Assembly: GCA_029532415.1 (NCBI GenBank)
Contig: JAQOTA010000054.1
Location: forward strand, 3,224,001-3,288,000
Direction: 5' to 3'
Origin: Marasmius tenuissimus
Taxonomy: Eukaryota; Basidiomycota; Agaricomycetes; Agaricales; Marasmiaceae
DNA: 64,000 bases
Made by a program: the position numbers and the translations under genes. Shown piece by piece: positions 31,079 through 42,102 of the stretch (position 1 is its first letter; each line of letters opens with the position of its first letter). The notes below the pieces were generated by a model. The model did no database searches and was not told where the DNA came from. It saw only the letters and a list, made by a program, of their open reading frames with translations.

Positions 31079-33781
31079 GCGCCTGCTATTAAAAAGCAGC
31101 TTCGGAGCCTTGTTTTTGTGTGATTTTAGCATAAAACAGATAAGAAATGACTAGGTAATACGAGTACTAGAGCGAGTCCTGGGCGGCTAGTAAAAGGCTC
31201 AGATCCTAGCATAAGGAGAGAATAGCGCCTCGGAGGCGTCTCTCCTTATCTCTGAAAACTGTAGGAGTCGTATAACTGACGAAAGTATCACTCTGGAGGC
31301 ATGACTAGGACCTGTAGTCATAACAAGGGAATATCTCCAGTGGCTCGGAGGCATCGTACTAAGAATTAGAATAATAGAATCAGACTTGACGAAGGCCCAT
31401 ACTAGTAGGGATAAACAGAGGAGGTCACCGCGGAAGCATGAATGGTCGGAAAGCGAGACTAAGTTGAGCCGCAGAAGCTTGGTATAAGGTCGAGGCCTCA
31501 CTCTGGAGGCATGATTGGTTCAAGTATACCAGGTATACTACAGGTTACGCTAGTCATCCATATTGGCTAGAGCTACCTCGTCCCAACCAAAGTAATTATC
31601 TACGTCTGAATCTTCAGGATAATAAGAATCAATGAAGGTTTCATGATCTAGATAATCGGTATAGAATGGATCGCATAGAATAGGATTATAGAAAGAAAAG
31701 GATCGAGAGAGCCAACGACCCATGACAGGGGAGTACTTGAAGAACGAGAGCTTGGTATAGTCAAGCTTTGGAGGTGCTGGGCACTCAGCACAACTGACGA
31801 CGGCGTCGATCCAAGCGTTGACGGCTCCAGGAGTACGAGCGGTTTTGAAGTCAAGGAAACCAACTCGAGCAATGGACTCGGCGACCATGTCGATGACAGA
31901 CCTGGCATCGTGAGGAATGAAGTGGTCGAAGGTGTCCTCGCAGAGGTAGATTTCGTCCTGGATCATGTCGTAACGAATCACGTAGCCCCAGTAGACGGAT
32001 CTGTGGCAACTGAGGAAGAACTGCTGGAAGATGATTCCGAGGATAGCTTCTCATTCTGCGTCAAGTGGAATGGGTAAAATGATGCGGCGCTCCTTGATCT
32101 TATCAGAGTAATCTTCTGGATACCACCAGAGCTTATACAACTCTGGAGAGGAAGTCAGAAGGCCACCTCGGAATCTAGAAAGTAGAAAGACTTACTATAG
32201 AGTAAGTTGCGGAAGTGGTCTTCAATGTTATGCAAGCGTGCCATAGTACGCTCGGGGGAAAGTAAGCAAGGAATTGGGACAACCTAGCACTTGCTTTTAC
32301 TGACCTCTGGACTTGCCGCTGAAGTGGAAATTTTACTTCGGAAATTAGGAAATTAGCGCTTCGGAGGTGTGGATCCGAACCAGGCACTGGGCGCTAAACA
32401 ATGATCGAGAAGTGATCGAAGGAGTTGCACCGTCGAGGTACCTCCCTTGTACTCGTACATGGAGATATTTACTGTACTAAGGGCATAGTTGGTGCTGGTG
32501 GCAAAACACAGTGCTCAACTGCACTGGGAGGCAAGGGACTAGAAAGAAAGGAATGGTGTACCGAAGAATCGAGTAGGAGTTCTGGCTGAACCATTGAACT
32601 ATTACCCGGTATCCAAGGTACCAAGATTGGATATAGTGGGGCGGCCATATGGATGGCAGGACGTCAGAACTATACCAGCTACAGAAAGGACATCGACCTG
32701 GCTATGGACAGCTGGGTAACTCAATGAATATAGGCATCTAGCAGCACTTCGGAGGCAAGTACTTTGCTTCAGACAAAGGGAGTATATGCTTTGGAGGCAG
32801 ACAGAACAGGATGACCTATGACAATTGAAGGGTCTAGAACCGGAGAATCAATGCTGCGGAGGCAGATAGGCAGAACGGAACTATCGATAAGAGAGACCCG
32901 GAAGAAAAGAATGTTAGAGAATGTTCGAGGCTGATGATACTTCCAAAGCAAATTGTTGGTTTTGACTTTGGGGTTCAAAAGCGTAGATTAAACACAAAAC
33001 TCTCCAAGTATATTCCAAAGTAGGTAGTTTATGCCTCCGAGGCATGGTTTATTCGATATTTGTACAATTCGGTAGAATTAGAGCCTCCTAGAGTATATAA
33101 GCAGTGGGGTTTTCATCAAGAATCCCCAAGCAATCCGTGCAATAGTATTCAGAGGAGACAAAGCTATTCCACTTGTTGGGGTAGTTAGTTAACTCGGGAG
33201 CACTTCTGGAGAGACATTAGAACAGAATAGAACTTTGTTTGCCCAAACCTAGAAAATCCATTGAACACTTGCTTGACCTTGACTTTGCATTGTTTGTCTG
33301 CGACACCGACTTGACTGGCGGAGCTATTGTTGAACTTCCAAAGCTAATTGGGCTGAGGATATTGTTCGCCGTTGACAGTTGGTCTTCGGTTATTGACAGA
33401 CTTGATTGGAGTCTTAATTGCCATTGTTTGATTTGATTGTCTTGTTGCCCCTTGCTGTTCGAGTGGTTCAGAAGCTAGTCGAAGCCTAAGAACACACTTC
33501 CGAAGCACCAAACAAACTCTACACTCCCTGAAACAACCTATAAACCTCTCTTCTGGACCCCACTTTTGACCTCCGAACTGGTTTCAGAGGCGAAGCTACC
33601 TTAGTTGGATAGTTTCTTGAGTCAGATTTCCTTCAGCCTACTATTGCAGTCTGGCTAAGAGCGGAACCTACGATCAACGCCAATCCCCGATTCCCGCACC
33701 CTTCAGCTACACTCTTGAGTGTTGGGAGGATTTGACCTACGAGTTAGATTTTATTATACACTGCAAGTGGCGCTTTACACT
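31079..33781. mobile_element. 2.7-kb unclassified insertion in gypsy-2 gag
   Basis: It is bounded by GTTGTA at 31073-31078 and 33782-33787 (candidate 6-bp TSD), with gag in frame on either side. The ends have related inverted motifs: TGTAGCGCC on the left, and the complement of GGCGCTTTACA on the right. Inside, the hexamer GGAGGC or its complement occurs eleven times, often as CTCTGGAGGCATGA. A minus-strand gene remnant lies at 31550-32244. A TATATAAG box is near 33093. No transposase, RT or LTR pair was recognised, so it may be a non-autonomous element. Confidence 0.75.
31550..32244 (-). pseudogene. Unrecognised acidic protein within the 2.7-kb insertion
   Basis: A minus-strand frame from ATG 32244 reads MARLHNIEDHFRNLLY. 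After a frame change or a tiny intron it continues SPELYKLWWYPEDYSDKIKE, a TGA, and then about 160 codons ending at 31550: YDMIQDEIYLCEDTFDHFIP, FLDFKTARTPGAVNAWIDAV, and an Asp/Glu/Tyr-rich tail (YYPEDSDVDNYFGWDE). It has no membrane segment or known motif. The sustained open frame and composition suggest it was once a real protein. Confidence 0.5.
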
Positions 33782-35476
33782 GTTGTAACCAGGCCCCTGC
33801 AGTACGGGCCGCTAGAACTCCCACTCCATCCACTTCCACAAACCTGTCTCCCCCTGCCCCTGCTGATGACCCTGTCGCTTCCGTTACCCATATGATTGGC
33901 CAACTTTCCCCAGAACAATCCACTGCCTTCTTTTCTCAATTCTCGAAAACGGATCTTTAATCCACTCCCCTGCCGCACCACCAGAGGGAGTTGTAAATAG
34001 AAGTACCTATGACTTGCCAAACACGACACATATCTATTCAAATTATCCGAGTGAAGTTAGGATCCCCGCCCTTACCAGAAACGAAAGGACTCCTCCCATC
34101 ATTCTAAGAATCGAATTCATAGGCAAAGTCACAGGGAAAAAGATCGGTGCTCAAGCGTTACTAGATAGCGGAGCAGAAGGAATATTCATCAACAATCGGT
34201 TTGCCAGAAATCACAACTTCACACTAACCCGAATCCCACAACCATTCCCAATCTGAAATGTAGATGGTTCGGAAAACACGCTGGGATGGGTGAAATACTG
34301 TACTAGGCAACACATGAGGATACATGCCAGTGAAGGAAGTCACCACACAGAAGACATAGAATTCTATGTTGCAGATATCGGAGACAGCGACTTGATACTT
34401 GGAACTGATTGGTTGAAAAAACACAACCCCAACATCGACTGGGGAAAACACGCTATCAGCCTGGACTGCTGCCCAAACGACTGCGACCTGAAGAACCCAC
34501 CAATTGTCAACATCAACACCCAGAAGGCAGGAAAACCGCAACCTGTAGAGAAAATAGTGGGCAGTAGGAGGATGGTCAAACATGAACACTCCCATACTCC
34601 TACCTTGAATGAAGAACTTCAACAGCTTATGGAAGAAAGAAGAGAAGCAAAGAAACTCCCCCATGTTTGGTACACAGAAGACGAGGAAGAGCGGTTCCAG
34701 GTCCCCGAGGAATGGGAAGGCCGAATGATTGCGTCGATATTAGGAAAGATCCCTCGCGAATACGAAGAAATGTACCAGGAGACCCCAATATCAATTAGAG
34801 CAGCCTTCACCAGATCCCAACAACTGGCAGAAGAGCAACACCACGATCGCCAGACAAAGACCAAGGAGGAAATTGTGCCTCACCACTACCATGAATTCCT
34901 GAATGTTTTCGACAAGAATACATCTGAAAGACTACCGGAAAGGGGGGAATGGGATCATGCTATCGACCTAAAACTGGAGTTCAAACCACAAACAGGGAAA
35001 ACCTATCCCATGGCCCCAGTGGAACAGGTCCAACTGGACAAATTCATCGAAGAAGAGTTAAGGAAGGAATATATTCAACCATCCAAATTACCCAACTCAA
35101 GCCCATTCTTCTTTGTAAAGAAAAAGGATGGCACCCTACGACCAGTACAAGATTATTGACGTCTCAATGATTTCACAGTAAAAAATGCATACCCTCTCCC
35201 TCTAATATCACAACTAGTTGACAAGCTAAAAAGGGCAAAAGTATTCTCGAGAATCGACCTAAGATGGGGATACAACAATGTACGCATACAAGACGGAGAC
35301 GAATGGAAAGCGGCCTTTAAAACCAACAGAGGACTATATGAACCAACAGTCATGTACTTTGGCCTCACCAACTCCCCTGCCACCTTCCAAGCCAAGATGA
35401 ACGCAACATTCAAGGACCTCATCGACACAGGGAAAGTTGTCATTTACATGGATGACATCCTAATCTTCACTGAGAG

Positions 35477-35481
35477 CCTCG
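35477..35481. repeat. TSD of the copia-type solo LTR (left)
   Basis: CCTCG is repeated at 35938-35942. Removing the LTR and one copy rejoins the RT reading frame. Confidence 0.92.
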
Positions 35482-35937
35482 TGTTGAGCCAGCATAGTTA
35501 AAGTGCACAGTGGGTATAACGAAGTAAACCTCACATGGGTAATATACAGAGTGTTCTTGTAGACTTGAGATGCTTGTGAAGAGGTGATAATCGAGTAGAT
35601 TGTCCTAAGGCTTAAGGCCTTGGAATACCAGCTTTTATACACAAGTTTCTGTACATGTAAGAGTAATTACAATACTATGAAACTACTACTAGAAGTAGGT
35701 ATTTAGCCAATACTAATGAGTCTTTCGTCCATTGTGCCTCGCACTTTGGACTATAAGCATCATACTTGATGTAACTACATATGTAGTAGATATCTACAGT
35801 GTCATTTGTGAAGCAATAACTACGTAGATTCATTCTTGCATGAGAGCGCAAGTGTTCCTAGAGGCGTAGCTCTATAAATAGTGTGACGCGTAAACAACAC
35901 GTCAATATGTATCACATGATATCCATCATGTTCAACA
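35482..35937 (+). repeat. 456-bp copia-type solo LTR in gypsy-2 RT
   Basis: It begins TGTTGAGCC and ends GTTCAACA (TG...CA with TGTTGA/TCAACA ends typical of Ty1/copia). It has a perfect 5-bp CCTCG TSD. A TATAAATAG box lies near 35872. The orientation is inferred from the TATA box. It is a different family from the LTRs at 43275 and 49224. Confidence 0.92.
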
Positions 35938-38332
35938 CCTCGACGAACACTGTAAACTGGTTCGACAAGTACTACAAAGGTTGAAAGACAAGGATCTATA
36001 CGCCAAACCAGAAAAATGCTTGTTTGGACAGGAAGCGGTTGAGTTCCTAGGGCTCATTGTATCCCACAACAAGTTAGCCATGGACCTGGTAAAAGTTGCA
36101 GGAGTAGCAGAATGGCCAACACCTCGATCAGTAAAGGAGGTCCAAGCATTCCTTGGGTTTGGGAACTTCTATCGCAGATTCATTGAAGGGTTTTCAACAG
36201 TCACACACCCCTATTCAACCTCACGAGAAAAGACCACGCATGGGAATGGACAACTGAATGCGAGGGAGCCTTCCTTCAACTGAAAGCAGCCTTCTTAACC
36301 TCCCCCGTCTTGATCATGCCAGACATAGGGAAACCCTTCCAACTCGAAGTCGATGCCTCAAACTATGCCACAGGAGGGATACTTTCACAACAAGGAAATG
36401 ACGGCAAATGGCACCCAGCAGCATACCTATCAAAATCACTGTCAGAAGCGGAACGAAACTATGAGATTCACGACAAAGAGTTACTTGCGATCATAAGAGC
36501 ACTAGAAGCATGGAGACATTACCTGGAGGGAGCACCAGCACGCATCGATATCTGGACAGACCACAAAAACCTCGAATACTTCCATACAGCCCGCAACTTG
36601 AACTGACGACAGGCCCGATGGGCCTTATTCCTCACTAGATTCGACTTTGAACTGGTCCACAAACCCGGAACCACAAACAAAAGCGACCCCTTATCAAGAA
36701 GAGCAGACCATAAGCAGGGGGCAGACAACGACAACAAAGACAGAATATTACTCGACTCCACATTCTTCCATATCAAAGCCCTGAGGAAAGGGAACATGTT
36801 AGACCTAGGAGACCCAGAGCTCCTTCAACGGATCAAGAACTCACCAAAGAGAGATCTTGAAGTACATCAGGCCCTCGAAGCACTATTACGAGGAGGACCC
36901 AAAAACCTCGTAAAGCAACTCCAAGAATGGACACACGAAGATGGCCTAATCCTATACCGAGGAAAAGTATATGTACCAGCAGACAAAGCACTATGAAGGG
37001 ATCTTGTAAAACAATTCCACGACAGCCCAATTGCAGGACACCCAGGATGCTTTAAAACGTACGAACTCCTAGGGCGGGAATATTGGTGGCCAGGGATGTC
37101 CACATTCGTCAAAAACTATGTGGAAGGATGTGCCAAGTGCCAACTAAGGAAACCGAACAACAACCCAGCCCATGTACCATTAATCCCAAACAAAACACCT
37201 GTCAGACCATTCTCCATAATAACCGCTGACTTCATCACCGACCTCCCTCTCTCTGACAGTCATGACTCTATACTAGTTGTGGTCGACAGAATGTCCAAAG
37301 CAGTAGTACTCATCCCCTGCAACAAAACTATCGACAGCGACGGCACAGTGGACCTCCTTATCAAAAACGTATGGCGGCGCTTTGGACTATGGGATAAAAT
37401 GATCTCAGACCGAGGGCCACAATTCGCAGGCAAAGTCATGAAGGGAGTCTACACAAAGTTGGGAATAGAATCCAGACTCAGCACTGCCTACCACCCCCAG
37501 ACAGATGGAGAATCTGAACGATACAACCAGGAATTGGAAAACTTCCTTAGACTTTACTGCGACTATGGTCAAGACAACTGGGCGGGGTGGCTGCCATACG
37601 CCGAGTTCTGCCACAACGCCAGAATACACTCATCTACAGAACGAGCCCCCTTTGAAATACTTCACGGATTCCTCCCCAAGACGTTCCCATCAGTAAACCC
37701 CATATCCCAAATTCCAGCAGTAAACGAGCTACTCCGTCTACTTGAAGAACTACGACAAGAGATACAGTCAAGTCTGAACCTGACAGCAGAATGAATGCAG
37801 AAAACCCATGACGATTACATGAAGGAAGGCAAAGGATTTGCGGTCGGAGACAGCGTAACCCTAAATGGAAAAAATGTTAAAACGACTAGGCCAAAAGCAA
37901 AGCTCACAAACCGTCAATATGGCCCATTCGAGGTAACAGAGGTGCTGGGGCCAGTCACATACAGGCTTAAACTTCCAAAGAAATGGCGTATCCACCCAGT
38001 ATTCCATGCATCTCTCCTCAAACCCTTCAAGGAAACAGAGGAACATGGACCCAACTACCTTGGACAGACACCAGAACTCATACCGGAAGATACAGAATAC
38101 AAGGTTGAGTAATCTTAGATTCGAGGAAACCCGACGACAGGCGCATTCCCATCGAATACTTTGTATGATGGGTAGACTTTCCAGAGACAGAGGACTCATG
38201 GGAACCCAAATCAAATCTTGAGAACGCAAAAGAGGCAGTGGAGAAATTCCACTCAAAACACCCCACCGCATTTCGAGAACCAGAAAAGAGACAGAGCAAA
38301 CGGAATAAACGTGTTCCAGGCAAAAACATGTC

Positions 38333-38347
38333 TTAAGAGAGGGGTAC
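38333..38347 (+). other. Gypsy-2 polypurine tract
   Basis: A purine-rich AAGAGAGGGG run immediately precedes the 3' LTR, where plus-strand DNA synthesis is primed. Confidence 0.75.
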
Positions 38348-38881
38348 TGTTACAATTCACCTCTATTCTCACCAACAAGTGCCCATACAGACGCCTCTCC
38401 CTACCCAACTCACCTCTCCCTTACCACCTTTCCCACTCATTCAAAACATCTCTATAGACGACTCCGCGGAGTAAGTGGAGCTATGCATCCAGACCACAGC
38501 TCCAGACCATGCCCAGCAGACATCTCCACATGCCACCCCGAGTCATAATATACGAACAGCCGCAACAACTCACACAACATTTGCAGCCACTCCCACGACG
38601 ACTCAGTCCAACTACAAGCGACTCACACGCCTGCAACTCAGCACGACTCAGAGCGACTCCGGACCTAGACAGATTCTAGTATATAAGCCCAATGTACATA
38701 CAACCTTTCCTTAGCTTAACAACTTGGTTAGTACACCAGTGAAAGCCCACCTTGACCCTCGACCTTTGACACTTGACCTTCGACCCTCAACGCAGCGTTG
38801 ACCCTTGACTCTCGACCTTCGAACCTTGCCCTTGCTTAAAGGAGTGACTTGAGAGGACACTAGCCGTGCCCTACCATATCA
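38348..38881 (+). repeat. Gypsy-2 3' LTR
   Basis: A 534-bp partner of 28599-29132, with about six differences that are all transitions. It ends CCATATCA, followed at once by the 18-bp flanking repeat. Confidence 0.95.
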
Positions 38882-38899
38882 TATGAGGCCTGTGTCAGT
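38882..38899. repeat. 18-bp direct repeat right of gypsy-2
   Basis: An exact copy of 28581-28598. Confidence 0.92.
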
Positions 38900-39255
38900 C
38901 ATGTTGCAGACATGACTTGTTGATGGGAACAATGAGAGCAAACAAACCAGGGTATTTATTGTGACTTTGTCACTCCTCCCTCTCTCACCACAACCTCTGC
39001 CTTCTCCTCCAGCAACTGCCAACAGCAACAGGGAAGTGCATTTGCTGTCCTGCCTGCTATCCAGCCTTGCTGCTCAGCACCCGCTGCCTCATTCTCATCT
39101 CTCTCACCGTGGCCTGCAGCCTGCAAACATGTCACTGTGCTCAATCTCATCACTCTGGTGACTATCTGACATGTTTTCATTTTTTCAAGACTGGGCAGCT
39201 GGCTGCTGTCTTTTTTATATTGCCAACATTGTCGAATATACGTGCCAGAGCAGAT
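38900..39255. other. Spacer between gypsy-2 and a solo LTR
   Basis: The first bases probably continue the interrupted copia-2 LTR. The rest is C/T-rich with no coding or repeat signal that I can support. Confidence 0.4.
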
Positions 39256-39720
39256 TGTCACAAACTGCCACTATTCTTTTGTCCTGTCCACTCTGGTGCC
39301 GGCCCTACTTCCCCAGATCTTGCCATTTACCATCACCAGAGTCATTCCAATCAATTCTCCCATTGACATAGTTGGCACCTGTCATGCTCATTTACTTATT
39401 GAGCCATATCAATTATTTTGGTCTTTTCATTATGGAACAATCACCTTTTGATTACATGTTTGGTTTGACTTCCCCACTTTTCTCTCATGAATACTTTTGA
39501 CAGTTCTCATCATTTCATTCATTCCTTGTGATGCATATTCTCATATATACTCATGGTCTCTGTAGGTAGTTTCCCAGCTTGTCCACTTTGTCTCTCCACC
39601 ACTTGTAGCACTTGTGCTGGGTTGAGCTTTTGGCTGCTCAATCTACTCTTTTACACTAGTCTTATCTCTGAGTGAGTTCAGGTGGCTTGAGAGGTTTCTT
39701 CAAAGAGGCCATTCGTGATA
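39256..39720 (-). repeat. Solo LTR, family S
   Basis: About 465 bp, inverse orientation to the copy at 19681-20157 and closely similar over its length, including the distal part (GGTGGCTTGAGAGGTTTCTT). It begins TGTCACAAACTGCC. The other end reads CGTGATA, a decayed form of the GTGACA terminus. The TSD is uncertain. Confidence 0.75.
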
Positions 39721-40660
39721 AGACACATTTGAAGCATGTGATTGTCATGAGGATCTCGGGTTTTGGCCCACCTCAGTCTGATCAGCTTTTGACTCTTTCC
39801 CCCACCATGCCCTGCCCTCCCCTCCCTTTGCCCATATTGACTCCCATGGCCCATGCACAAAGCAGGATTCACAGCAGCAAATCAGCCATTCTACCACATC
39901 ATTTTGGAAGGATTGCCCTCCAAAGGCTAGTTGACCATTTTTCTACAGCCCCTGCCAATGCCAGCCAGGCCAAAGGCATCCTGTGTGCACTGCCAACCCT
40001 ATTGGATAGAATAGCTTGGATCAGACACACTGAAAAGAACAAGGAGTCAGACCAAGATCTCAAGGGCACTTTGTTAGGCTTGTGCAGATCGGATAAGGAT
40101 AAAATAAGATATGGGTTTTATATGCTGTCGGATAGATGGATAAGGAAGAGATAAGATGAAGGAGTGTGGGAGCAACAGATCTAGAAGCAGACAGTAGCTG
40201 AAGGTTTCGCCAACAGCTCCATGAACTGAGCTGTCCTTCTACTAGACTAAGAAGACAAGTTGCGAGAGAGAAGGAAAGACATCAAGTCATGATGGGAAAG
40301 TATCCAGGTGAGTCCTGGTTGATTTCGAGTCTAGAGATACATGATAGAAGTATAGAGCTTATATAGAGTTATAAGAAATGAATGATATGGAAGTCAAACA
40401 TGATGTGGAGTAAATATCAAGATAGAATGAGTGATGAAACTTGGAACTAAGATGTCCAAGATAAATGAAAAGATTATCATCAGAGAAAGATATGTCCAAT
40501 GATATCAAAAGATATAACAGATGAAAAGATAGATGTGATGTATATGAGACTGAATCACAGAAGTACCTGGAATGAGTCTGGAAGTGATGCAACTAGATGA
40601 GTGTGATGTGACTAGGTGAGGTAGACCAGGGTAAGATACATAGATGTAACGTACCCTTTT
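39721..40660. other. Low-information stretch, possible decayed LTR
   Basis: 39721-40060 contains a weak plus-strand frame (39672-40154) with no known motif. 40070-40660 is purine-rich, begins near TGTTAGGC and includes a TATATAGAG box near 40360. It resembles a decayed LTR, but I found no partner or TSD. Confidence 0.3.
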
Positions 40661-40679
40661 TTTACAAGTGGAACAAGAA

Positions 40680-41330
40680 TTGGAGATTGAGGGCTTGGCA
40701 AATCTTGAAGGAGAGGTCAGCAGGGTGGGGAGTAAGCATAGGAGGGAGGATGAGGACTCTGGAGCAGGTCAACACCTTCAAAAGCAGGCAAAGATTACTG
40801 TGGCAACAGATCCCATAGAAAGGTGAGCTGCCCAACTATTGGTGTTTGCCTGCCCACTCATGATTTGCTAATGCACCTTGCCAATCAGGCCTTCAAAGAG
40901 AGCTTGGAAGAAGCATCACCAGAAGGCAAATAAGAAGGCCAAGAAGGTAGTCAAGGACTTGAACATTCCTCCTGATGTAGTGGAAGTGAGTTTCAACCAC
41001 AACTATGCTTAACCAGCCCAGAACTGACTCAATGCATGCAGGATTCATGCAGGTTTAGAGCTGGAACATGGCAAGCTGGTCCTCCCAAATTTTGAGGCAG
41101 TATCACTAGATGTTCATGGGGATGCCAGGACAAAGGCCCACAATCATATTTGAAATGCTGTAAATGGGGAAGCCAAGTTTTCCAAAGACATTGCTCAACC
41201 AATTGTTGGCTTTCAGGATGTTTTGAAGAACTCGAGGATCAGAACAACAGGTGGCAGGGCAAGAACACCCCAGCAGACGAGAGGAGTAGTATTGCCAACA
41301 GGTGGGTTGAACTACAGATTTTGACACGCA
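40680..41330 (+). pseudogene. Unrecognised spliced gene remnant
   Basis: The plus strand has plausible exons. One ends near 40820 (EQELEIEGLANLEGEVSR) with a GTGAGC donor. After an acceptor at AATCAG near 40889, the frame reads KKHHQKANKKAKKVVKDLNI and PPDVVE up to a GTGAGT donor near 40986. From about 41041 it reads LELEHGKLVLPNFEAVSLDV, a TGA, then GEAKFSKDIAQPIVGFQDVL. Coiled-coil-like charged helices dominate. The family is unknown, and a stop plus the missing ends make it a remnant. Confidence 0.45.
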
Positions 41331-42102
41331 GTTTCAAACAAGACTGGACCATGATGTATCCCCAGCTTGGCCAAACCAAGACCAGAAACAGGGTCTGGAC
41401 TGGTTTGGACCTCAGTTAACCAGTTTAAACCAGCAAAAATTGAGAATTTTTTTAATCACTTTTCACTTACATAGAGTGCCAGTGAACCTTAATCTCATTC
41501 AATAGATGGTAGCCTAAGCTCACAGGCATATTATTGGTACAGAGGTAAACAAAAAAAAAACATATATATTATACACAACAGTGGGGCAAAACGGGAGGGT
41601 GGCCGAACACATTGAAGTAAGATTGCACATAGAATTGGTACACAGCCTTCTCCTAGTCCAGACCTGGACCCACAAGAGAGCAAAGTTCAGGTCATTGTGA
41701 GGAGACCATGTTGCATCCTTGTCACCAGGTCAGCTGTCCATCAATGTAGCAAGAGAACGCAACACCTTGACATGGCTCTGCTACTGCTCAGCAGTAAAGC
41801 TGACCACAAAAGTGGATCCCCCCATGGAGAAGGTATCCTTTATGCCCACTGAGGATCACATCAACCAACTCTACTCATTGCCAGTATTGAGCAAGCCTTG
41901 CAGTCTGGAGCTCCCAGGGCCGAAAGCAAAGGACTCAGTTGGGGCACAGAGGAATCCAGCTCAACATTGAGAGCAATCAATTGAGCCCAAAAGTTGATAA
42001 AGCTCAACTCTTGCATCATCACTTTGCAGTCTTCATCACTGAGGGAAGGCTGGGGATTTGAAGGCAGCAATGGGAATTGCTGAAGTGTGTCATTTGGAAG
42101 CT
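41331..42102. other. Unassigned sequence
   Basis: There is no family, RNA or repeat I can support. An A10 run and an AT-rich tract are near 41550-41575. Short frames at 41719-41970 (plus) and 41861-42109 (minus) lack motifs. Confidence 0.35.

Larger units (their letters stand above)
29737..33960 (+). pseudogene. Gypsy-2 gag, split by a 2.7-kb insertion
   Basis: The first part (29737-31078, about 447 codons) has the retrotransposon gag core (PERFTGDRDKTDRFCYDFGR, WTTFADIRHRFKQDFGVRGR, YIAAFELATPFTGYNNEALL) and a CCHC knuckle CFRCRQQGHNTPQC near residue 420. The ORF runs into the insertion and stops at 31090. After the insertion, the same frame resumes at 33784 and ends SKTDL at 33958-33960. 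Both sides keep the GTTGTA target repeat in register. Without the insertion gag would be continuous. It would package the element RNA into particles. Confidence 0.88.
33870..38332 (+). pseudogene. Gypsy-2 pol: PR-RT-RNase H-integrase-chromodomain
   Basis: Pol lies in the -1 frame relative to gag, overlaps its end by about 90 nt and has no usable ATG, so it was probably made by -1 frameshifting. Protease: [52 protein letters not shown] and YMDDILIF (intact). RNase [41 protein letters not shown]. Integrase: HDSPIAGHPG, CAKCQ, ITADFITDLP, SDRGPQF, YHPQTDGESERYNQE. The C-terminal module is YGPFEVTEVLGPVTYRLK. Chromodomain: ILDSRKPDDRRIPIEYFV and ETEDSWEPKSNL. In-frame stops at 34254, 35157, 36604, 36994, 37792 and 38166 are all TGA at arginine positions. 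A one-base frame change occurs near 38108, and a solo LTR splits RT. Confidence 0.93.
28599..38881 (+). mobile_element. Gypsy-2: complete chromovirus with LTRs
   Basis: A Ty3/gypsy element with LTRs of 534 bp each (28599-29132 and 38348-38881) that differ at only about six positions. It holds a gag, and a pol with protease, RT, RNase H, integrase and chromodomain. It is interrupted by a 2.7-kb insertion in gag (31079-33781) and a 456-bp copia-type solo LTR in RT (35482-35937). The high LTR identity shows a recent insertion, yet pol carries six TGA stops. Solo LTRs of the same family are at 42103-42575 and 58143-58641. Confidence 0.95.

Noticed and set aside
31075..33779. TGTAGCGCC/GGCGCTTTACA as exact transposon ends
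   Set aside because: With these ends the flanks have no TSD and gag would go out of frame. The GTTGTA repeat gives an in-frame join, so the inverted motifs are kept only as a hint.
34254..38168. TGA as a recoded sense codon (alternative genetic code or selenocysteine)
   Set aside because: TGA falls at arginine positions only in decayed retroelements, while the spliced Plavaka genes use TGA as a normal stop. CpG decay explains it more simply.
40070..40660. Another solo LTR starting TGTTAGGC
   Set aside because: No CA end, TSD or second copy could be found, so it is listed only as a low-information stretch.
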